Shown here in pieces: positions 1 to 8,123 of a stretch of DNA of 14,632 nucleotides. The notes under the pieces are model-generated. The model was not told the DNA's origin. It saw only the letters and a list, made by a program, of their open reading frames with translations, and ran no database searches. This DNA comes from an uncultured Labedella sp. (lineage in GTDB: Bacteria > Actinomycetota > Actinomycetes > Actinomycetales > Microbacteriaceae), in the NCBI GenBank assembly GCA_934636065.1, contig CAKTZW010000013.1, positions 1-14,632 on the forward strand. The letters run 5' to 3'. Position 1 is the stretch's first letter, and each line of letters starts with the position of its first letter. A program made the position numbers and the translations under genes.

Positions 1-1193
1 AGCCCCATCCCGAGGCCGGCGAGGAACCAGCCGACGACGGCGACGAGGGGATGCAGCGCGAACGCCGCCGTCACCACCTGCGTCAGTGTTCCGACGAAGA
101 GCAGCAGGCCGCCGGCGCGCATGAAGACGCGGTGGGGAGTCGCCTCGCCGGCGCGACCCTGGATCGCGGACCCGCTCGCCCAGGCGATCGCGCCAGCCGT
201 GAGGGTGACCCCCGACAGCCAGGGCGGGAGCCCGTAGCGGTCGTGCAGCAGGAGCGGAAGGTACACCTCGGCGGCGAAGAAGCTCGAGGCGATGAGTCCG
301 CGCAGCAGCACGGCCGACGGCAGTCCGCGCCGTGCGGTGAACGTGCCCGTGGGAAGCAGACGGTGCACGAGGATCGCGATCGCCACGAGCGCGATCGCGC
401 CGACGACCCAGCGTGCGGGCCCGGCGAGTTCGCTGCTCAGGCTGAGGCTGACGACGGCGATCGCGACCGTCGCGCCGAGGATGAGCCGGGTGACGTCGCC
501 GAGGCGCCGTCCGTTGCCGCCCGTGGGGTCGGGTGTCTCCCCGGCGTCCGCGTCGGGACCCGCGGGTAGGGAGCGCAGTGCGGGCAGCACGAGGAGCACC
601 CCGGCCGCCACGAGCACGACGACCCCGAGGAAGACCCACCGCCACCCGACGGTGTCCGCCACGACACCCGCGACGAGGGGCCCGACCATCGACGGGACCA
701 CCCACGAGGCGGCGTACGCGGCGAAGATCTTCGGGTGCAGTGGCGGCGGATACAGCTTCGCCACGAGCACGTAGATCGCGACGGTCATGCCGCCCGAGCC
801 GAAGCCCTGCACGAAACGACCGGCCACGAGCATCGGCATCCCCACCGCTGCCCCCGCGACGATGAGCCCGATCGTGAAGACGATGACGGCGGCGAGCAGG
901 GGACGCGCCGGACCGCGGCGGTCGGCCCAGATGCCGGCCCCAACCATGCCGACGACGCTCGAGGCGACGGGCGCGGCGAACGCGAGCGAGTAGAGGGCGG
1001 CGCCGTCGAGTTCGTCGCTCACGACGGGCATCACCGTGGTGACTGCGAGCTGCTCGAAGGCCGCGAGCGTGATGAGAGCGCACGTCCCGACGGTCGTGAG
1101 GGCGAGCCCCGGCGCGAGGATGCGGCGCGGTGCCTCACCTCGTGGAGTGGACGGGGACGGCTCGGGGGAGAGGGGTGGATCTGACGCGCTCAC
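1..1193 (-). CDS. MFS multidrug-type transporter (3' part beyond window)
   Basis: Predicted inner-membrane proton-driven exporter of the major facilitator superfamily. The minus-strand frame stays open from position 1193 to the left edge, giving about 397 residues. After a Pro/Ser-rich cytoplasmic N-terminus of about 25 residues come roughly 12 hydrophobic segments. TM1 contains AAFEQLAVTTVMP, typical of DHA2 (EmrB/QacA-like) transporters, and the loop after TM2 carries the MFS motif-A-like sequence GIWADRRGPARP. A polar linker (GPDADAGETPDPTGGNGRR) separates TM6 from TM7. The number of segments suggests a 14-TM protein whose last helices lie outside the window. The GTG start is chosen because an in-frame TAG lies 15 bases upstream. 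A -10-like TAGGCT ends 9 bases before it, so the transcript may be nearly leaderless. Substrate unknown. It diverges from the small gene at 1226, with only 32 bases between the two starts, so their promoters must overlap. The MFS call is firm; the DHA2 assignment is moderately sure. Confidence 0.9.
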   Translation of the reverse strand, partial: MSASDPPLSPEPSPSTPRGEAPRRILAPGLALTTVGTCALITLAAFEQLAVTTVMPVVSDELDGAALYSLAFAAPVASSVVGMVGAGIWADRRGPARPLLAAVIVFTIGLIVAGAAVGMPMLVAGRFVQGFGSGGMTVAIYVLVAKLYPPPLHPKIFAAYAASWVVPSMVGPLVAGVVADTVGWRWVFLGVVVLVAAGVLLVLPALRSLPAGPDADAGETPDPTGGNGRRLGDVTRLILGATVAIAVVSLSLSSELAGPARWVVGAIALVAIAILVHRLLPTGTFTARRGLPSAVLLRGLIASSFFAAEVYLPLLLHDRYGLPPWLSGVTLTAGAIAWASGSAIQGRAGEATPHRVFMRAGGLLLFVGTLTQVVTAAFALHPLVAVVGWFLAGLGMG

Positions 1194-1213
1194 AGTGTCT
1201 CGAGCCTATGGGC

Positions 1214-1219
1214 TACCGT
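1214..1219 (+). promoter_or_regulatory. -10 box TACCGT, leaderless-type promoter
   Basis: TACCGT fits the actinobacterial TAnnnT -10 pattern and ends 6 bases before the GTG at 1226, the spacing expected if transcription starts at the start codon itself. No convincing -35 is visible. Inference from spacing only. Confidence 0.4.
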
Positions 1220-1225
1220 CGAGCG

Positions 1226-1516
1226 GTGCCCTCCTTCCGCGTGATGATGACGATCGGGATGCTCCGCCCGGGAGCCGCGCCCGAGGAGGTGCAACCCGCG
1301 GCGGCGGACGCGGCCGCCGAGGTCGCGGTGCTCGAGTCGTCGCGAGTGGAGGTCGTCCGTGGCGAGGCGCGACTCGTGGTGCGGTTCACGGCGGACGACG
1401 CCGAGCTCGCCCTGCAGGTCACCCGCCACATCATCGCGTCGACCGATCGACTCGCGCAGACGCTCGACGCCGTGATCGCGGAACGCGACGGGGGCACCTG
1501 GAGGCGGGTCGGCTGA
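1226..1516 (+). CDS. Conserved small actinobacterial protein of unknown function
   Basis: A 96-residue acidic/neutral protein without signal peptide or membrane segment. It resembles, from memory, a small conserved hypothetical protein common in Microbacteriaceae with the pattern 'MTIGxLRPG...PAAADAA...V.RGEARLVVRFTADD.ELA.Q'. No enzymatic motif is visible and I do not know its function. The alternating beta-rich stretch VEVVRGEARLVVRF followed by a helix (AELALQVTRHIIASTDRL) suggests a small alpha/beta fold. The GTG at 1226 is preferred over the in-frame ATG at 1208 because a -10-like TACCGT lies just upstream of it and would sit inside the longer version. The frame remains open back to 1130, but that extension overlaps the divergent transporter and has no conserved look. 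Whether it is functionally linked to the transporter is unknown. Confidence 0.7.
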   Translation: MPSFRVMMTIGMLRPGAAPEEVQPAAADAAAEVAVLESSRVEVVRGEARLVVRFTADDAELALQVTRHIIASTDRLAQTLDAVIAERDGGTWRRVG

Positions 1517-1529
1517 GCCCCGCGCATCC

Positions 1530-1577
1530 GAGGGCGCCACATCCGTGCCGAGGGCACCTCGTGGGACAGGCGCCCTC
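1530..1577. repeat. Inverted repeat with 9-bp arms between two genes
   Basis: GAGGGCGCC at 1530-1538 pairs perfectly with GGCGCCCTC at 1569-1577, with 30 bases between. It begins 13 bases after the stop of the 1226 gene and lies upstream of the 1616 gene. It could form a GC-rich terminator-like hairpin for the upstream gene, although no T-tract follows. Confidence 0.4.
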
Positions 1578-1602
1578 AAACGGGAGTAGCACGGTCGGGT
1601 GG

Positions 1603-1608
1603 TAGCGT
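1603..1608 (+). promoter_or_regulatory. -10 box TAGCGT, leaderless-type promoter
   Basis: TAGCGT ends 7 bases before the GTG at 1616, the same geometry as upstream of the 1226 gene. It overlaps the alternative GTG at 1607 and so argues for the shorter start. Confidence 0.45.
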
Positions 1609-1615
1609 GCGGGAC

Positions 1616-2026
1616 GTGACGGGCGAGGCGACGACGGTGGTGGACGAGGACCGGTGTCCGTGCGGCAGCGGCGATCCCTACGGACGGTGCTGCGGACCGC
1701 TGCACCGGGGTGACGCCGTCGCGCCGACGGCCGAGCGGCTCATGCGCTCGCGCTTCACCGCGTTCGTCCTGCACGACGCCCGCTATCTGCTTGCGACCTG
1801 GCATCCGAGCACCCGACCGCCACGCCTCCACCTCGACGCCGACGTTCGGTGGCAGCGCCTGCTGGTCCTCGGGCACAGCGCGGGCGGCCCTTTCGACACC
1901 GAGGGGACCGTCGAGTTCGAGGCGATCTTCCGCACTCCGGACGGGCGGGGCGTGCAGCACGAGAACAGCCGCTTCGTCCGGGAGGAGGGCCGCTGGCTGT
2001 ACGTGTCGGGCGTTCTCGACGAGTGA
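1616..2026 (+). CDS. YchJ family protein (UPF0225) with N-terminal SEC-C zinc motif
   Basis: A 136-residue YchJ/UPF0225-family protein. The SEC-C motif CPCGSGDPYGRCCGP at residues 14-28 supplies four cysteines (C14, C16, C25, C26) expected to bind Zn2+, as in the C-terminus of SecA. The rest matches the family's NTF2-like part: ERLMRSRFTAFVLHDARYLLATWHPSTRP, then a beta-rich segment VEFEAIFRT...HENSRFVREEGRWLYVSG. The length is usual for the family. The molecular function of YchJ proteins is not established, although SEC-C domains often serve in protein-protein contacts. GTG 1616 is chosen because a -10-like TAGCGT lies 7 bases upstream; the in-frame GTG at 1607 would add three residues. The gene ends 7 bases before the convergent AHSA1-like gene. 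The family assignment is secure. Confidence 0.92.
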   Translation: MTGEATTVVDEDRCPCGSGDPYGRCCGPLHRGDAVAPTAERLMRSRFTAFVLHDARYLLATWHPSTRPPRLHLDADVRWQRLLVLGHSAGGPFDTEGTVEFEAIFRTPDGRGVQHENSRFVREEGRWLYVSGVLDE

Positions 2027-2033
2027 CGGCCGG

Positions 2034-2561
2034 TCAGCGCGGCTGCGTGACCTGGGCGGCGTAGTACGCCGACTGCGACGGATAGTAGTCGTCGAACTCG
2101 GGGAGGGCCGACCCGGAGCGGGCGGCGACGAGCATGTCGAGGTAGTACTCCCAGCCGGGTCCGACGCTCGCGACCATGTCGGCGACGGCCGCCTCGTCAT
2201 CGCCGAGGTGCTGCACGAGCGTGAGCCGCGTCGTGTCGGTCGAGCCCTCAGCGGACTCGAGGAGGAGTTCGAGGCGCCACTCGCCGTAGTCGTCGAGCAT
2301 CGTGACCGCGAGTCGACGGCCGGGGTCGCACGCGTCGATCCGGAGTTCGCTCGTCGGTGCGCCGTCTTCGAACGCGAGCCGGACGGCGACGATCCCGCCC
2401 TCGCGGCCCTCGCCGTCCCACGGCCCGAACCACAGGGCCGTGCGGGCGGGGTCGGTGACGTCGCGCCAGACGTTCGGGACCGTGTCGCTGACGTCGCGCG
2501 ACAGCGCGATGTCCCAACCGTCGGGGCCGCGCAGGACGCGGCCGGAAGGACGAGGACTCAC
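2034..2561 (-). CDS. SRPBCC / AHSA1-like domain protein
   Basis: A 175-residue protein with the layout of a START-like (SRPBCC) fold, closest to Activator-of-Hsp90-ATPase-homologue (AHSA1) proteins. Visible elements are an initial strand (WDIALSRDVSDTVPNVWRDVTDPARTALWFGPW), the typical 'W..VTDP..TA.WFGP' helix-turn, a loop of beta strands (IVAVRLAFEDGAPTSELR; RRLAVTMLDDYGEWRLELLLE; TRLTLVQHLGD), and a long C-terminal helix around PGWEYYLDMLVAARSG. Such proteins bind small hydrophobic ligands; the ligand and role here are unknown. The GTG at 2561 is chosen because a strong Shine-Dalgarno GGAGG lies 5 bases upstream. An in-frame ATG at 2618 would add 19 residues, but a -10-like TACGAT abuts it, which fits a leader running from there to 2561. 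It points towards the YchJ-like gene and diverges from the kinase at 2962. Confidence 0.85.
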   Translation of the reverse strand: MSPRPSGRVLRGPDGWDIALSRDVSDTVPNVWRDVTDPARTALWFGPWDGEGREGGIVAVRLAFEDGAPTSELRIDACDPGRRLAVTMLDDYGEWRLELLLESAEGSTDTTRLTLVQHLGDDEAAVADMVASVGPGWEYYLDMLVAARSGSALPEFDDYYPSQSAYYAAQVTQPR

Positions 2562-2682
2562 GGGAACCTCCGCTGGTTCGGCGTCGGCCGGGGATCGTTC
2601 GGCGGTCCGAACGGCCATATCGTACGCCCGGTCCGTGCCGGTGCGAGGAGGTGCGGCCGTGATTTCGACGGACGCGCGGAGC

Positions 2683-2698
2683 GGGTACCCGGGTACCC
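2683..2698. repeat. Two adjoining GGGTACCC palindromes
   Basis: GGGTACCC occurs twice back to back and forms a 16-bp perfect palindrome. The same octamer recurs at 7131-7138 and 7171-7178, also between genes. It could be an operator; the role is unknown. Confidence 0.5.
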
Positions 2699-2711
2699 GC
2701 CATAGGCGGCG

Positions 2712-2743
2712 CAACGGACGCCGTGTCGGTCCAGCGTCCGTTG
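2712..2743. repeat. Perfect 10-bp inverted repeat
   Basis: CAACGGACGC (2712-2721) and GCGTCCGTTG (2734-2743) are exact reverse complements separated by 12 bases. They lie between two divergent promoters, and no T-tract follows, so an operator is more likely than a terminator. Confidence 0.55.
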
Positions 2744-2961
2744 TGCGTGTGCCGCACCCCCGGCCCGCGGCGGCGAGGTGGCCGAACGTCCGATCGCGGG
2801 TCGTATCCATTCGACCCCGTGGTCCCCTGGGTGTCACGACCCCTCTTGCAGGGGTGCCGTCCGCGCGGCCCCGCCGCGCGTCGCTCGCGGCTCGCGGAGT
2901 CGCACGGCAGAGCGTTAGCGTCGGGAGAGGAGACGGACCACCGCGACGGGAAGGAGGCCGC

Positions 2962-3612
2962 GTGACCGACAGCCTGAGCGGACCGGAGAGGACCATCGTG
3001 GGGCTCGAGGCGCTCGTGGCGGACGTCGAGCGCCGTCAGGGGCTCGCCGGTGGACGCCGGATCATCGTCGGGATCGCCGGGGCGCCGGGCTCCGGCAAGT
3101 CGACCGTGGCGGCCGCGCTGCTCGACCGGCTCGGGCCGGACGCGGCGCTCGTGCCGATGGACGGGTTCCACCTCGCGAACGAGCAGCTCCAGCAGTTGGG
3201 TCGGAGGGAGCGGAAGGGTGCGCCGGACACCTTCGACGCCGCGGGCTTCGTCGCGCTCCTCGAGCGGTGCAGGACGGCCGCCGACACCGTCTACGCCCCA
3301 CGTTTCGTGCGGGAGGTAGAGGAGTCGTACGCGTCGGCTATCGCGATCCCGCCATCGGTGCGGACCGTCGTCACCGAGGGCAACTACCTCCTGCTCGACA
3401 CGCCCCCGTGGCGCGCCCTCGACGACGTGATCGATGTGCGCTACCATCTCGACGTCGATCGCGAACTGCGGCTGGAGCGCCTCATCGCCCGCCACGTCGC
3501 GTTCGGGAAGACACCGGACGCGGCGCGGGACTGGGCGCTCGGTCCGGACGAGGCGAACGCCGAGCTCATCGCCTCGGTCGCTCACCGCGCCGACGCGATC
3601 CTCCGCCTCTGA
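2962..3612 (+). CDS. Nucleoside/nucleotide kinase family protein (pantothenate/uridine-kinase-like P-loop)
   Basis: A 216-residue cytoplasmic P-loop kinase of the uridine-kinase/type-I-pantothenate-kinase superfamily, of the 'nucleoside/nucleotide kinase family' kind (YggC/FrcK-like). Walker A GAPGSGKS is at residues 40-47. PMDGFHLAN at 65-73 matches the conserved catalytic-Asp/substrate segment of this family, and TEGNYLL at 138-144 is its diagnostic motif. An Arg-rich lid follows (RELRLERLIARHVAFGKT). It transfers the ATP gamma-phosphate to a small hydroxyl substrate. Relatives act on sugars such as fructose or on pantothenate-like molecules, so the exact substrate cannot be read here. The GTG start is well supported by an AAGGAGG Shine-Dalgarno 4 bases upstream. 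It stands alone, divergent from the AHSA1-like gene and convergent with the oxidoreductase at 3791. Confidence 0.9.
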   Translation: MTDSLSGPERTIVGLEALVADVERRQGLAGGRRIIVGIAGAPGSGKSTVAAALLDRLGPDAALVPMDGFHLANEQLQQLGRRERKGAPDTFDAAGFVALLERCRTAADTVYAPRFVREVEESYASAIAIPPSVRTVVTEGNYLLLDTPPWRALDDVIDVRYHLDVDRELRLERLIARHVAFGKTPDAARDWALGPDEANAELIASVAHRADAILRL

Positions 3613-3644
3613 CCCCGGCCGCCCCGGCCGCCGAGCCACCCTCC

Positions 3645-3787
3645 GGTCGCTGAGCTCGTCGAAGCGTGTCGCGGAAGTCTGTGGTCCGGTGCCCTTCGAC
3701 AGGCTCAGGGACCGTGTGATGGGTCGGTCGCTGAGCGTGTCGAAGCGCGACAGGCTCAGGGAGCGCCCTGCGACAGGCTCGGGGACC
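3645..3787. repeat. REP-like palindromic repeat cluster
   Basis: Five related arms occur here. In the GGTCGCTGAGC..GTCGAAGCG orientation they lie at 3645-3666 and 3726-3746. In the opposite orientation (..CGACAGGCTCAGGGACC type) they lie at 3692-3713, about 3746-3765 and 3767-3787. Each pair can fold into an imperfect hairpin. From memory, very similar elements are dispersed between genes in Microbacterium and related genomes and are often mistranslated as 'RSLSLSKG' peptides. The cluster fills the space between two convergent genes and may also act as a bidirectional terminator. Confidence 0.8.
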
Positions 3788-3790
3788 AGC

Positions 3791-4375
3791 TCAGGCGGTG
3801 ATCGCGGCGGCGATGCGCACCGCCGCGTCCTCGACCTCGCGGGCGACGCGTTCCGTCTCGCCAGACTCCGAGTCCCACACGAAGGCCGTGACGCCGCGCT
3901 TCGCGCCGCAGTAGTCGATGATGCCGTGCTCGATCTGCGTGCTGAACGATTGCGCGTAGCCGTGCCGCTCGTAGGACTCCTCGTCGTCACCGGTGACGGT
4001 GAGGAGGTGGACGGTGAGCCCGCCGAGCCGCCGAGTGATCCGCCCCTCGTCGTCGAAATCGAACGCCCATCCGCTGATGAACACGCGATCGATCCAGCCC
4101 TTCAGCAGTCCGGGCATCGACCACCAGTACACCGGGAAGACGAGCACGAGGTGGTCCGCGGCGTCGATGCGCCGCTGCTCGGCGAGCACGTCGGGATTCG
4201 TGCGCGTCCGCCCGAGGTAGTCCGTCCGATCACCAACGGTGAAGCGCGGATCGAAGCCCTCCTCGGCGAGGGAAGCGAGAACCGCGTCCGGTCCCACCAG
4301 GTCACGAAGTCGTCGCGCGGCCTGACTCGTGAGCGAATCGGGCTCGGGGTGCGCGACCACGATGAGCGCGCTCAT
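3791..4375 (-). CDS. NAD(P)H-dependent oxidoreductase, flavodoxin-like fold
   Basis: A 194-residue flavoenzyme of the NQO/KefF/MdaB-type flavodoxin-fold family. It is expected to bind FMN or FAD and to reduce quinones or nitro compounds with NAD(P)H in the cytoplasm. The N-terminus ALIVVAHPEPDSLTSQ is the classic first strand and phosphate-binding loop. FPVYWWSMPGLLKGWIDRVF at residues 80-99 is the hallmark flavin/substrate-binding segment ('P.yW...P..LK.W.DRV'). LLTVTGDDEESYERHGY is the usual later strand-loop. Length is normal. Its ATG lies 14 bases downstream of the argG stop on the same strand, so it is probably co-transcribed from the argG promoter; no strong Shine-Dalgarno is seen. It is convergent with the kinase across the REP-like repeats. 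The exact substrate is unknown. Confidence 0.92.
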   Translation of the reverse strand: MSALIVVAHPEPDSLTSQAARRLRDLVGPDAVLASLAEEGFDPRFTVGDRTDYLGRTRTNPDVLAEQRRIDAADHLVLVFPVYWWSMPGLLKGWIDRVFISGWAFDFDDEGRITRRLGGLTVHLLTVTGDDEESYERHGYAQSFSTQIEHGIIDYCGAKRGVTAFVWDSESGETERVAREVEDAAVRIAAAITA

Positions 4376-4389
4376 GCGCCGGCCGCCCG

Positions 4390-5835
<1,446 letters not shown>

Positions 5836-5867
5836 CGGGAGACGGAGGGGCTCCTTCCGCACCGTGA

Positions 5868-5902
5868 CGCGGGCGTGCCCGGTGGTCACACCTCCGCCCG
5901 CG
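5868..5902 (-). terminator. Hairpin after the lipid-kinase gene
   Basis: CGCGGGCG (5868-5875) pairs with CGCCCGCG (5895-5902), and an inner GGTG (5881-5884)/CACC (5889-5892) pair stacks inside with a 4-base loop. It starts 6 bases after the stop codon of the minus-strand lipid kinase and ends before the argG promoter. There is no T-tract, so this is a probable GC-rich terminator by position rather than by full motif. Confidence 0.45.
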
Positions 5903-5908
5903 AGTCGG

Positions 5909-7060
5909 CTATGCGTCGGCGGGGACGCGCACGGTGAGGCCGCCCGGCACGACGCGCGCCTTGAACGCCGTCGCCTTCCCGAAGTCGTCGCCGTCGAGCT
6001 CGATCTGCTCCGCTCGGCGCAGCTTCACGATGAGCTCGCGGCCCTTCACGTAGTTGAGGGCGTCGACGTCCTTCGTGAGCATGAGGCGACCGAGCTTGCT
6101 CCGGCGCAGCACGCCGTTCTCCCACAGCACCTTCACGCCGATCTGCAGCCACCCGATGAAGCCCTCGGGACGCAGCAGCACGATCTCGAAGTAGCCGTCG
6201 TCGATCACGGCCTCCGGCAGTAGCAGGACGTTCGCCTGCAGCGTTCCGGTGTTGCCGACGATGATCGTGTGGGCGCGCAGGGAGCGGGCGGGGTTGCCGT
6301 CGACGGAGTACCGCAGTCGCAGCTGGTTCTTGTCGCGCAGCGCCTTGAAGATGGCGTCGACGTAGGCGAGCCAGCCGACCTTCTTCTTGAGCTTCTCGTC
6401 GGTGTTGGCGAGCATCTTGGCATCGAGCCCGAGGCCCGCCATCACGAGGAAGGCGTGGCGCGCGACGGAGCCGTCCTCCTTTCGGATGTCCATGAGGGCG
6501 ATGTCCATGTTGCGGTTCTTGCCCGCGAACGCGGCGTTGACCGACGTGTCGAGGTCGTCGAGCGTGAGGTTCAGGTTGCGCGCGAGCAGGTTCCCTGTGC
6601 CGGAAGGCAGCAGCGCGAGGCTCGCGTCGCTGCCGTGCATCGCCTCCGCGACCGCCCGCACCGTGCCGTCTCCGCCCGCCGCAAGAATCATGGAGGCGCC
6701 GGCGTCGAGGGCCTTCTTCGTGACGCCCGCTCCCGTGTCCTCGACGGAGGTCTCGAACCAGAGCGTCTCCTGCCAACCCGCGGCCTGCTCCTCGCGAGCG
6801 ACCGTGGCCTTGAGCGCCTCGACGTCGACCTTCACGGGGTTGTAGATCACGGCGGCGAGCTTGTGCTCCGGCTCGGGCGGAGGCGCCGGGGCCTCCTCCG
6901 CAGCCTCCTCCGGCGCTTCCGAGTCGCTCTCCGGGCCCTCGGCCGCCGGCGACTCGTTCATCGCGAACTCGTCGTCGTCCCCCGTGGTGACCTCGGCGGT
7001 GCCCTCGTTCAGCTCGGGCTCGTCCTCGGTCGGACGGTCGGGGTTGTCGGTCGCAGTCAT
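5909..7060 (-). CDS. Diacylglycerol kinase family lipid kinase
   Basis: A 383-residue protein with a DAGK catalytic domain (DgkB/YegS/sphingosine-kinase superfamily), which phosphorylates a lipid hydroxyl with ATP at the membrane face. Residues 1-65 form an acidic Glu/Asp/Pro/Ala-rich tail. The catalytic domain starts at KLAAVIYNPVK (about 67-77). The nucleotide-binding GGDGTV lies at 129-134, and LPSGTGNLLARNL follows at 151-163. FLVMAGLGLDAKML and IIVGNTGTLQANVLLLPEAVIDDGYFEIVLLRP belong to the C-terminal beta domain, and RAEQIELDGDDFGKAT is the usual 'DGE'-like end. A GGGAAGG Shine-Dalgarno 6 bases before the ATG supports the start. Its promoter must lie in the 140-bp gap with two GGGTACCC palindromes. 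The natural lipid (diacylglycerol, undecaprenol or other) cannot be read from sequence. Confidence 0.93.
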   Translation of the reverse strand: MTATDNPDRPTEDEPELNEGTAEVTTGDDDEFAMNESPAAEGPESDSEAPEEAAEEAPAPPPEPEHKLAAVIYNPVKVDVEALKATVAREEQAAGWQETLWFETSVEDTGAGVTKKALDAGASMILAAGGDGTVRAVAEAMHGSDASLALLPSGTGNLLARNLNLTLDDLDTSVNAAFAGKNRNMDIALMDIRKEDGSVARHAFLVMAGLGLDAKMLANTDEKLKKKVGWLAYVDAIFKALRDKNQLRLRYSVDGNPARSLRAHTIIVGNTGTLQANVLLLPEAVIDDGYFEIVLLRPEGFIGWLQIGVKVLWENGVLRRSKLGRLMLTKDVDALNYVKGRELIVKLRRAEQIELDGDDFGKATAFKARVVPGGLTVRVPADA

Positions 7061-7201
7061 GGGGGGCCTTCCCGCTGAGGGCTGGTGGAGGGGCGGAACT
7101 CGGCGCCACGGAGCGCGTCTCCGAGCGTACGGGTACCCACGCCGCGCCGGTGGGCCTTGACCGCGGCGCCGGGTACCCGTGCTGCGCTCGATCCCCGGCC
7201 G
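7061..7201. other. Intergenic region with two GGGTACCC palindromes 40 bp apart
   Basis: GGGTACCC occurs at 7131-7138 and 7171-7178, exactly 40 bp apart. On the minus strand the first copy lies directly upstream of a -10-like TACGCT (7129-7124) for the lipid-kinase gene. An operator role is possible but unproven. Confidence 0.45.
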
Positions 7202-7627
7202 CTACCGCCCGAGGCTCGCCTGCATGATGGCGATGGCCGCGATCCACACGACGATCGCCGCGGCGGCGCCCACGAGCGGCGTCCACCAGGCCCGGCGGGC
7301 GCGCACCAGTCGGATGATCGTCCAGACGATCGCGCCCAGGAAGACGAGCGGAGGACCGGCGACCGCGAGGATGTATCCGAAGGTCATGAGGCCGTAGTCG
7401 CACCTCCCCGAGGTGCAGCCGTCGCTCGCCATAGCGAAGAGCAGCGAGATCGACGAGAGGAACACGAAACCGAGCGCGCCGAGGATCAGGAGGATGATCG
7501 CCACCGTCACGTCGGCTCTGCGTCCTCCCGACCAGGGGGCCGACCGCGGGGGAGGCGGGTCGCCCGGTCGGACGGCTCGCGGAGTCGGGTCCGGGGAGAC
7601 CGGGGGAGGCGGTGTCGGATCGGTCAT
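7202..7627 (-). CDS. Small membrane protein with Pro-rich N-terminus, unknown function
   Basis: A 141-residue protein I do not recognise as a named family. Residues 1-37 are strongly Pro-rich (TDPTPPPPVSPDPTPRAVRP...), probably disordered and cytoplasmic. Three hydrophobic segments follow: about 39-62 (VTVAIILLILGALGFVFLSSIS), about 82-106 (LMTFGYILAVAGPPLVFLGAIVWTII) and about 115-136 (WTPLVGAAAAIVVWIAAIAI). Two cysteines (DGCTSGRCDYG) in the loop between the first two segments could form an extracytoplasmic disulfide. The ATG is preceded by TAAGGT ending 6 bases upstream, suggesting its own leaderless promoter. It also lies only 9 bases after the HxlR stop codon, so read-through co-transcription is possible. 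Similar architectures (Pro-rich tail plus 3-4 TM) are frequent in Microbacteriaceae. Confidence 0.8.
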   Translation of the reverse strand: MTDPTPPPPVSPDPTPRAVRPGDPPPPRSAPWSGGRRADVTVAIILLILGALGFVFLSSISLLFAMASDGCTSGRCDYGLMTFGYILAVAGPPLVFLGAIVWTIIRLVRARRAWWTPLVGAAAAIVVWIAAIAIMQASLGR

Positions 7628-7636
7628 GGAGCGACC

Positions 7637-8035
7637 TTAACCAGTCGGTCTCCCGGCGGGGAAGGCGTTGCCAGTCTCGGCGTCGAAGTCCGCGCGCGCT
7701 CCCTCGATGCGATGGAGGTTGTCGAGCACCCACGAACCGACGGCCTCGACGGGGGCCGCGATGTCTCGCCCGAGATCGGTCAACGCGTACTCGACGCTCG
7801 GCGGCTTCGTCGGGAAGACCGTGCGCGACACGAAGCCCTCCCGCTCCAGTCCCCGCAGGGTTTGCGCGAGCATCTTCGCCGAAATCCCGGCGATGAGCCG
7901 CCGCAGTTGCGCGAATCGCTTCGGTCCCGACTTCAGCTGCATGAACACGAGCACCGACCACTTGTCACCAACCCGGGACAGCACGTCGGTGGCGCGCTGG
8001 CAGTCGCGGGTTTCCGCAAGGTTACTCAGTTCCAC
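7637..8035 (-). CDS. HxlR family transcriptional regulator
   Basis: A 132-residue winged-helix DNA-binding protein. The N-terminal part has the HxlR signature C-x10-[29 protein letters not shown], with Cys12 in the position of the redox-sensing cysteine of several relatives (HypR, YodB). The helix-turn-helix and wing follow: [35 protein letters not shown], then [12 protein letters not shown], which is diagnostic. The GTG start is well supported by an AAGGAGG Shine-Dalgarno 7 bases upstream. It is divergent from the short-chain dehydrogenase at 8124, the usual target arrangement. An imperfect palindrome ATTCCTA-cat-TAGGTAAC at about 8066-8083 is a candidate operator. Its signal is unknown; the conserved Cys makes oxidants or electrophiles plausible. 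Confidence 0.94.
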   Translation of the reverse strand: MELSNLAETRDCQRATDVLSRVGDKWSVLVFMQLKSGPKRFAQLRRLIAGISAKMLAQTLRGLEREGFVSRTVFPTKPPSVEYALTDLGRDIAAPVEAVGSWVLDNLHRIEGARADFDAETGNAFPAGRPTG

Positions 8036-8065
8036 GAAAGTGCCTCCTTGGCAGCGCTCGGTGTC

Positions 8066-8083
8066 ATTCCTACATTAGGTAAC
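8066..8083. promoter_or_regulatory. Candidate HxlR operator in divergent promoter
   Basis: ATTCCTA and TAGGTAAC flank a CAT centre; the inner CCTA/TAGG arms match perfectly and the outer bases only partly. The site lies between the divergent hxlR-like and dehydrogenase genes. Position and imperfect symmetry are the only evidence. Confidence 0.3.
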
Positions 8084-8123
8084 CGATGGAAACCGGTCCA
8101 TCGTCGGTTCGAGGAGAAGCATC

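Larger units (their letters stand above)
2562..2961. other. 400-bp non-coding divergent promoter region
   Basis: No convincing gene is seen here on either strand; the open frames are Arg/Pro-rich shadows. It holds a -10-like TACGAT (minus strand, 2624-2619) for the AHSA1-like gene, a pair of adjoining GGGTACCC palindromes (2683-2698), a perfect 10-bp inverted repeat (2712-2743), a 6-bp hairpin ACCCCT/AGGGGT (2839-2855), and a -10-like TAGCGT (2916-2921) for the kinase. Its length and symmetry suggest regulation of both divergent genes, but no regulator can be named. Confidence 0.6.

Noticed and set aside
51..1184. Several plus-strand open frames opposite the transporter
   Set aside because: All are Arg/Asp/Gly/Pro-rich shadows. 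The minus-strand frame encodes hydrophobic helices and an MFS motif.
2723..2965. An 80-codon plus-strand open frame before the kinase
   Set aside because: Arg/Pro/Gly-rich, no ribosome-binding site, and it overlaps the kinase start and its Shine-Dalgarno.
3645..3787. CRISPR-like array
   Set aside because: The arms alternate in orientation, vary in sequence and lack uniform spacers, so they fit a REP-like palindrome instead. No cas gene is present.
2248..3990. A 580-codon minus-strand open frame
   Set aside because: It covers the kinase antisense, part of the AHSA1-like gene out of frame, and the REP-like repeats, which give its 'RSLSLSKG' peptides.
5886..7961. A 691-codon minus-strand open frame
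   Set aside because: It runs out of frame through the lipid kinase, the membrane protein and the HxlR gene. The translation is Arg/Gly/Pro-rich without family features, a common artefact of high GC.
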